Shown here: positions 61,616 to 64,000 of the stretch, piece after piece | Position numbering within the stretch: the stretch's first letter is position 1 | Layout of the letters: the number at the start of each line of letters is the position of its first letter | Assembly: GCF_005281615.1 (NCBI RefSeq) | Contig: NZ_SZZM01000004.1 | Location: 310,001 to 374,000 of the forward strand | DNA from: Rhodoligotrophos defluvii | GTDB lineage: Bacteria > Pseudomonadota > Alphaproteobacteria > Rhizobiales > Im1 | Reading direction: 5' to 3' | Length of the DNA: 64,000 bases | Made by a program: the position numbers and the translations under genes | Notes under the pieces: generated by a model | What the model was told of the DNA's origin: nothing | The model's input: only the letters and a program-made list of their open reading frames with translations | Databases searched by the model: none

Positions 61616-63253
61616 CTAGACCATTTCCCGCTCGCGGTCGCGCTTGCGCGCGTCCGGGCTGCGCCTGGCCGGATCGCCCCAGCCGCCGCCACCGCCCGAG
61701 TTGATGTCCAAGAGGTCGCCCGCATTGATCTCGATGCCGTATTCCTTGGTCTTCAGATCCCGCACCGAGCCGTTCGAGATGAGCCGATAATGATGCGGCA
61801 GCCCGTCCTTGCCGCCCAGCATGCCGGCCGCGCCATGCCGGATGCCTTCGCCCGCGGTATGAGCATAGGCGGGCACCTCCACCCTCAGTCGCATGCTGGC
61901 GCCCAGCCCGCCGCGATACTGGCCATCGCCGCCCGACCCTGGTCGGAACTCATGCGACTCGAACAAGAGCGGGAAGCGCGCTTCCGCCCCCTCGATGCTG
62001 CCGAACTTGATGCCGCCGGCCGAATGCCACTCGCCGGCGGTCGACCAGCCGTCGCCCTTGGGCGAGGCGCCGCCGCCCGGGCGCGCATGGAACATGTGCC
62101 AGATGAACCGCTTGCCGTTGCGCGGATTGTCGCCGGTGATCGAGATGCGGAACCGCCGTCCCCAGCCGCCCATGGCCCGGTCCGGACAGGCCGGTGCCAG
62201 CGCCTTCACGATCGCCTCGACGATCTCGTTGGACGGGTGGGTGGTGGACAGGGTGACCGGAGCGTTGTTCTCCGCCCACACGACCGTGCCCGGCTTGGCC
62301 TTTACCTTCAGAATCCTGAAAACGCCGTCATTCTTCGGGATGTCCGGATCGATGAGATAGGCAAACGCCATGGCCACCGCCGCTTGCGTGTTGGCATGGG
62401 ACGAATTGGCGAAGCTGTTCGACTGCGGATCGCTGTCGGTCAAGTCGATCTCGAGATCGCTGCCCGTCTTGGTCACCTTCGCCGCAATGCGGATATTCTC
62501 GCGGCCCCGGCCGTCGTCGTCCAGGAAGGCCTCGCCGTAATAGACGCCGTCCTTCCAGCTCTCGACAATGGCGCGGGCGCGGCGCTCGGCCCCATCGAGA
62601 ATGGCTTCCACCGCGTCCACCGTCACCTCGGCGCCCACCTCGTCGAACAGCTTCTTCAGCCGCCGCTCGCCTAAGTGGGCGGCCCCGATCATGGCGTCGA
62701 GGTCGCCACGGAAGTCGCGGGGAAAACGGACATTGAGGATGATGGTGTCCATCACGTCGTCCCGGAGCTTGCCCGCCTCGTAGAGCTTGAGCGGCGGGAT
62801 GCGGATGCCCTCCTGCCAGATCTCCGTGGCGGCGGGGTTGTAGGCGCCGTGGGTCGCCCCGCCGATATCGCCCATATGCGCCCGCGCGATGGTCCAGAAC
62901 AGGCGCTTGTCACCCGCATAGACCGGCACGAACACGGTCACGTCCGGCAGGTGGTTGCCGCCACCCGCATAGGGGTCGTTGACGATGATCACGTCGCCGG
63001 GCTGGATGCGGCCGGCGAATTTCTCCTCGATGGCCCGTGCCGCCCAGGGCAGGGCGCCCACATGCACCGGTATGTGGTCGGCCTGCGCGATCAGCCGGCA
63101 CTGCGCATCGCAGATCGCCATGGAGAAGTCGCGGCTCGCATTCAGGATCTGCGAATAGGACGTGCGCAGCATCGCCTCGCCCATCTCCTCGACGATGGAG
63201 CTCAAGCGATGCTGGATCACCGACCTGGTGATGGGATCAATCGAATTGGCCAC
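61616..63253 (-). CDS. hyuB: Hydantoinase B / 5-oxoprolinase beta-type subunit (second copy)
   Basis: 545 residues from the GTG at 63253, which has GGGGAG 8 nt upstream; a longer frame would run into the palindromic repeat at 63325-63420 and is rejected. Family segments: DPITRSVIQHRLSSIVEEMGEAMLRTSYS, VNDPYAGGGNHLPDV, ARAHMGDIGGATHG, LTDSDPQ, and the C-terminal NSGGGGGWGDP. Shorter than the copy at 3041-5047 (668 aa). First gene of the run hyuB-hyuA-TRAP; a LysR gene and a T-N11-A palindrome lie upstream. Confidence 0.92.
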   Translation of the reverse strand: MANSIDPITRSVIQHRLSSIVEEMGEAMLRTSYSQILNASRDFSMAICDAQCRLIAQADHIPVHVGALPWAARAIEEKFAGRIQPGDVIIVNDPYAGGGNHLPDVTVFVPVYAGDKRLFWTIARAHMGDIGGATHGAYNPAATEIWQEGIRIPPLKLYEAGKLRDDVMDTIILNVRFPRDFRGDLDAMIGAAHLGERRLKKLFDEVGAEVTVDAVEAILDGAERRARAIVESWKDGVYYGEAFLDDDGRGRENIRIAAKVTKTGSDLEIDLTDSDPQSNSFANSSHANTQAAVAMAFAYLIDPDIPKNDGVFRILKVKAKPGTVVWAENNAPVTLSTTHPSNEIVEAIVKALAPACPDRAMGGWGRRFRISITGDNPRNGKRFIWHMFHARPGGGASPKGDGWSTAGEWHSAGGIKFGSIEGAEARFPLLFESHEFRPGSGGDGQYRGGLGASMRLRVEVPAYAHTAGEGIRHGAAGMLGGKDGLPHHYRLISNGSVRDLKTKEYGIEINAGDLLDINSGGGGGWGDPARRSPDARKRDREREMV

Positions 63254-63324
63254 AGGTGAACTCCCCAAGACAAGGCGCGGCGCGCAGGGTGCCCGGTCTG
63301 CGCCATGACTGCAACGTGACGCTA

Positions 63325-63373
63325 GAGCATGATCCCGAAAAGTGGATACCGGTTTTCTGAAAAGATCATGCTC
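63325..63373. repeat. Palindromic repeat element with AGTGGATACCGGTT core
   Basis: GAGCATGATC (63325-63334) and GATCATGCTC (63364-63373) are perfect 10-bp inverted arms; the core AGTGGATACCGGTT (63341-63354) is identical to that of the tandem elements at 38833-38958. It lies upstream of hyuB, within 72-120 nt of its start, so it is transcribed in the leader or sits in the promoter. Confidence 0.85.
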
Positions 63374-63388
63374 AAGCAAAGGTTAGAG

Positions 63389-63420
63389 CGGGATGACGAC
63401 TCGAAGATAAGTCATCCTGC
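63389..63420. repeat. Second hairpin adjoining the repeat element
   Basis: GCGGGATGAC (63389-63398) and GTCATCCTGC (63411-63420) form 10-bp arms with one mismatch and a 12-nt loop, immediately beside the AGTGGATACCGGTT element. The composite of two adjacent hairpins mirrors the layout at 38833-38996. Confidence 0.6.
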
Positions 63421-63439
63421 GATGGGCCGGCGCTGCCGT

Positions 63440-63462
63440 CCAATATTGGTTCCGTATCGGAA
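63440..63462. promoter_or_regulatory. Candidate LysR operator upstream of hyuB
   Basis: TTCCG-TAT-CGGAA (63450-63462) is a perfect T-N11-A palindrome and directly abuts another palindrome, CCAATATTGG (63440-63449). They lie between the LysR gene and hyuB, 187-209 nt upstream of the hyuB start, fitting control of the hyuB-hyuA-TRAP operon by that regulator. Confidence 0.5.
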
Positions 63463-63508
63463 TATATGCGGCGCCTGCGGCAGGCAAGCCGCGCGAAAGC
63501 CCACCGCC

Positions 63509-64000
63509 TCACACCGGCTCACGGCGGCCGGCGCCGTGCGGGGCCTCATCCTCGGCACGGCCTTCGATCAAAGGCGCAAGGCGCACGTCGTCCACCGCTG
63601 CGAGCAGCTCCTCGATCAGCGGCTCGGCTTTGTCCCGCGGCCACACCGCATAGAGCTCGACCAGCGGGCTGTCATCCAGCAGCGGCTTGAACACCACGTC
63701 CTCATAGGCGAGCCGGCGGGCCGAGCGCGGCACCAGCGCCATGCCGAGCCCGCTCGCCACCAGGCATAGCATGGTGGTCATCTGGTGCGCCTCCTGGATC
63801 TTCCCCGGCGAATATCCGCCCGATTGGCAGAGGTGCATGATCAACTCGCGGAAGCCCGGTGCTTCTTCCGTATCGAAGATCACCAGCGGCGTCCCGTTCA
63901 GGGCCGCAAGCTGCAGGGCAGCCTCTTGGGCGAGCGGGTGCGATGCCGGCAGCGCCACCACGAACGGCTCCTGGTGGACCAGGCGGATGCTCAGGTGCTC
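63509..64000 (-). CDS. LysR-family transcriptional regulator (C-terminal part only)
   Basis: About 163 residues of the effector-binding domain; the gene runs off the right edge, so the helix-turn-helix is not seen. The frame is open to base 64000. Recognisable segments are FVVALPASHPLAQ, then MTTMLCLVASGLGMALVPRSARRL, the family pattern of the second lobe. It probably controls the hyuB-hyuA-TRAP run on its downstream side. Confidence 0.85.
   Translation of the reverse strand, partial: EHLSIRLVHQEPFVVALPASHPLAQEAALQLAALNGTPLVIFDTEEAPGFRELIMHLCQSGGYSPGKIQEAHQMTTMLCLVASGLGMALVPRSARRLAYEDVVFKPLLDDSPLVELYAVWPRDKAEPLIEELLAAVDDVRLAPLIEGRAEDEAPHGAGRREPV

Noticed and set aside
63254-63379. Upstream extension of the second hyuB
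   Set aside because: It would be encoded by the palindromic repeat; the GTG at 63253 has a good GGGGAG ribosome site and starts where the family does.

Overview
The window is GC-rich, densely packed DNA from an alphaproteobacterium, most likely of the Hyphomicrobiales (Rhizobiales). The grounds are the gene content (minCDE with TTAACCA half-sites, HWE-type histidine kinase, opine-oxidase-like and hydantoinase genes, many ABC and TRAP uptake systems) and interspersed palindromic repeats with the core AGTGGATACCGGTT, which I associate with that order. No rRNA, tRNA, CRISPR array, transposase or phage gene was seen. Most genes read leftward (minus strand) in long runs.

Layout. 1-1550: the start of an opine/HCN-oxidase-like FAD plus 2Fe-2S pair, divergent from a LysR regulator with a T-N11-A palindrome between them. 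1564-12814 (minus): Lrp regulator, HAD enzyme, polyamine-type ABC importer (binding protein, two permeases, ATPase), hydantoinase/oxoprolinase HyuA and HyuB, aldehyde dehydrogenase; this looks like uptake and breakdown of one N-containing compound. 13105-14834 (plus): PuuB-like amine oxidase and acetyltransferase. 14843-17415: alpha/beta hydrolase and minE-minD-minC. 17495-18673: a second FAD amine/amino-acid oxidase.

18791-31876 (minus) is the most unusual part: a 3079-residue single-module, fully reducing type I polyketide synthase (KS-AT-DH-psiKR-ER-KR-ACP) ending in two condensation-type domains, the first degenerate and the second intact. It is followed, with a 3-nt gap and then 4-nt overlaps, by a DevB-like HlyD protein, a DevC-like permease, a DevA-like ATPase and an Sfp-type phosphopantetheinyl transferase. 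Synthase, activator and envelope exporter are thus in one operon. I infer a secreted or envelope-deposited reduced acyl product released by acyl transfer rather than by a thioesterase.

32275-39311: Ldh-family dehydrogenase, ureohydrolase, M29 and M24 peptidases, diaminopropionate ammonia-lyase with its divergent Lrp regulator, repeat elements, and a small stress-like protein. 39381-49934 (minus): another catabolic run with a ureohydrolase, ketopantoate-reductase-like enzyme, NMT1-type binding protein, LysR, MFS transporter, gamma-glutamyltransferase-like enzyme, ABC ATPase and permease, racemase and a creatinase/ectoine-hydrolase-like M24 protein, divergent from an AraC regulator. 50943-53126: TauE-type exporter and three VOC-fold proteins. 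53371-55406: a signalling operon (MetOD1-like protein, HWE kinase, response regulator). 55443-64000: EamA exporter, TRAP transporter, a second HyuA/HyuB pair and a LysR regulator running off the right edge.

Overall this is a nutrient-scavenging region (amines, peptides, cyclic amides, amidines), each module having its own transporter and regulator, interrupted by the min cell-division operon and by the polyketide/exporter operon.
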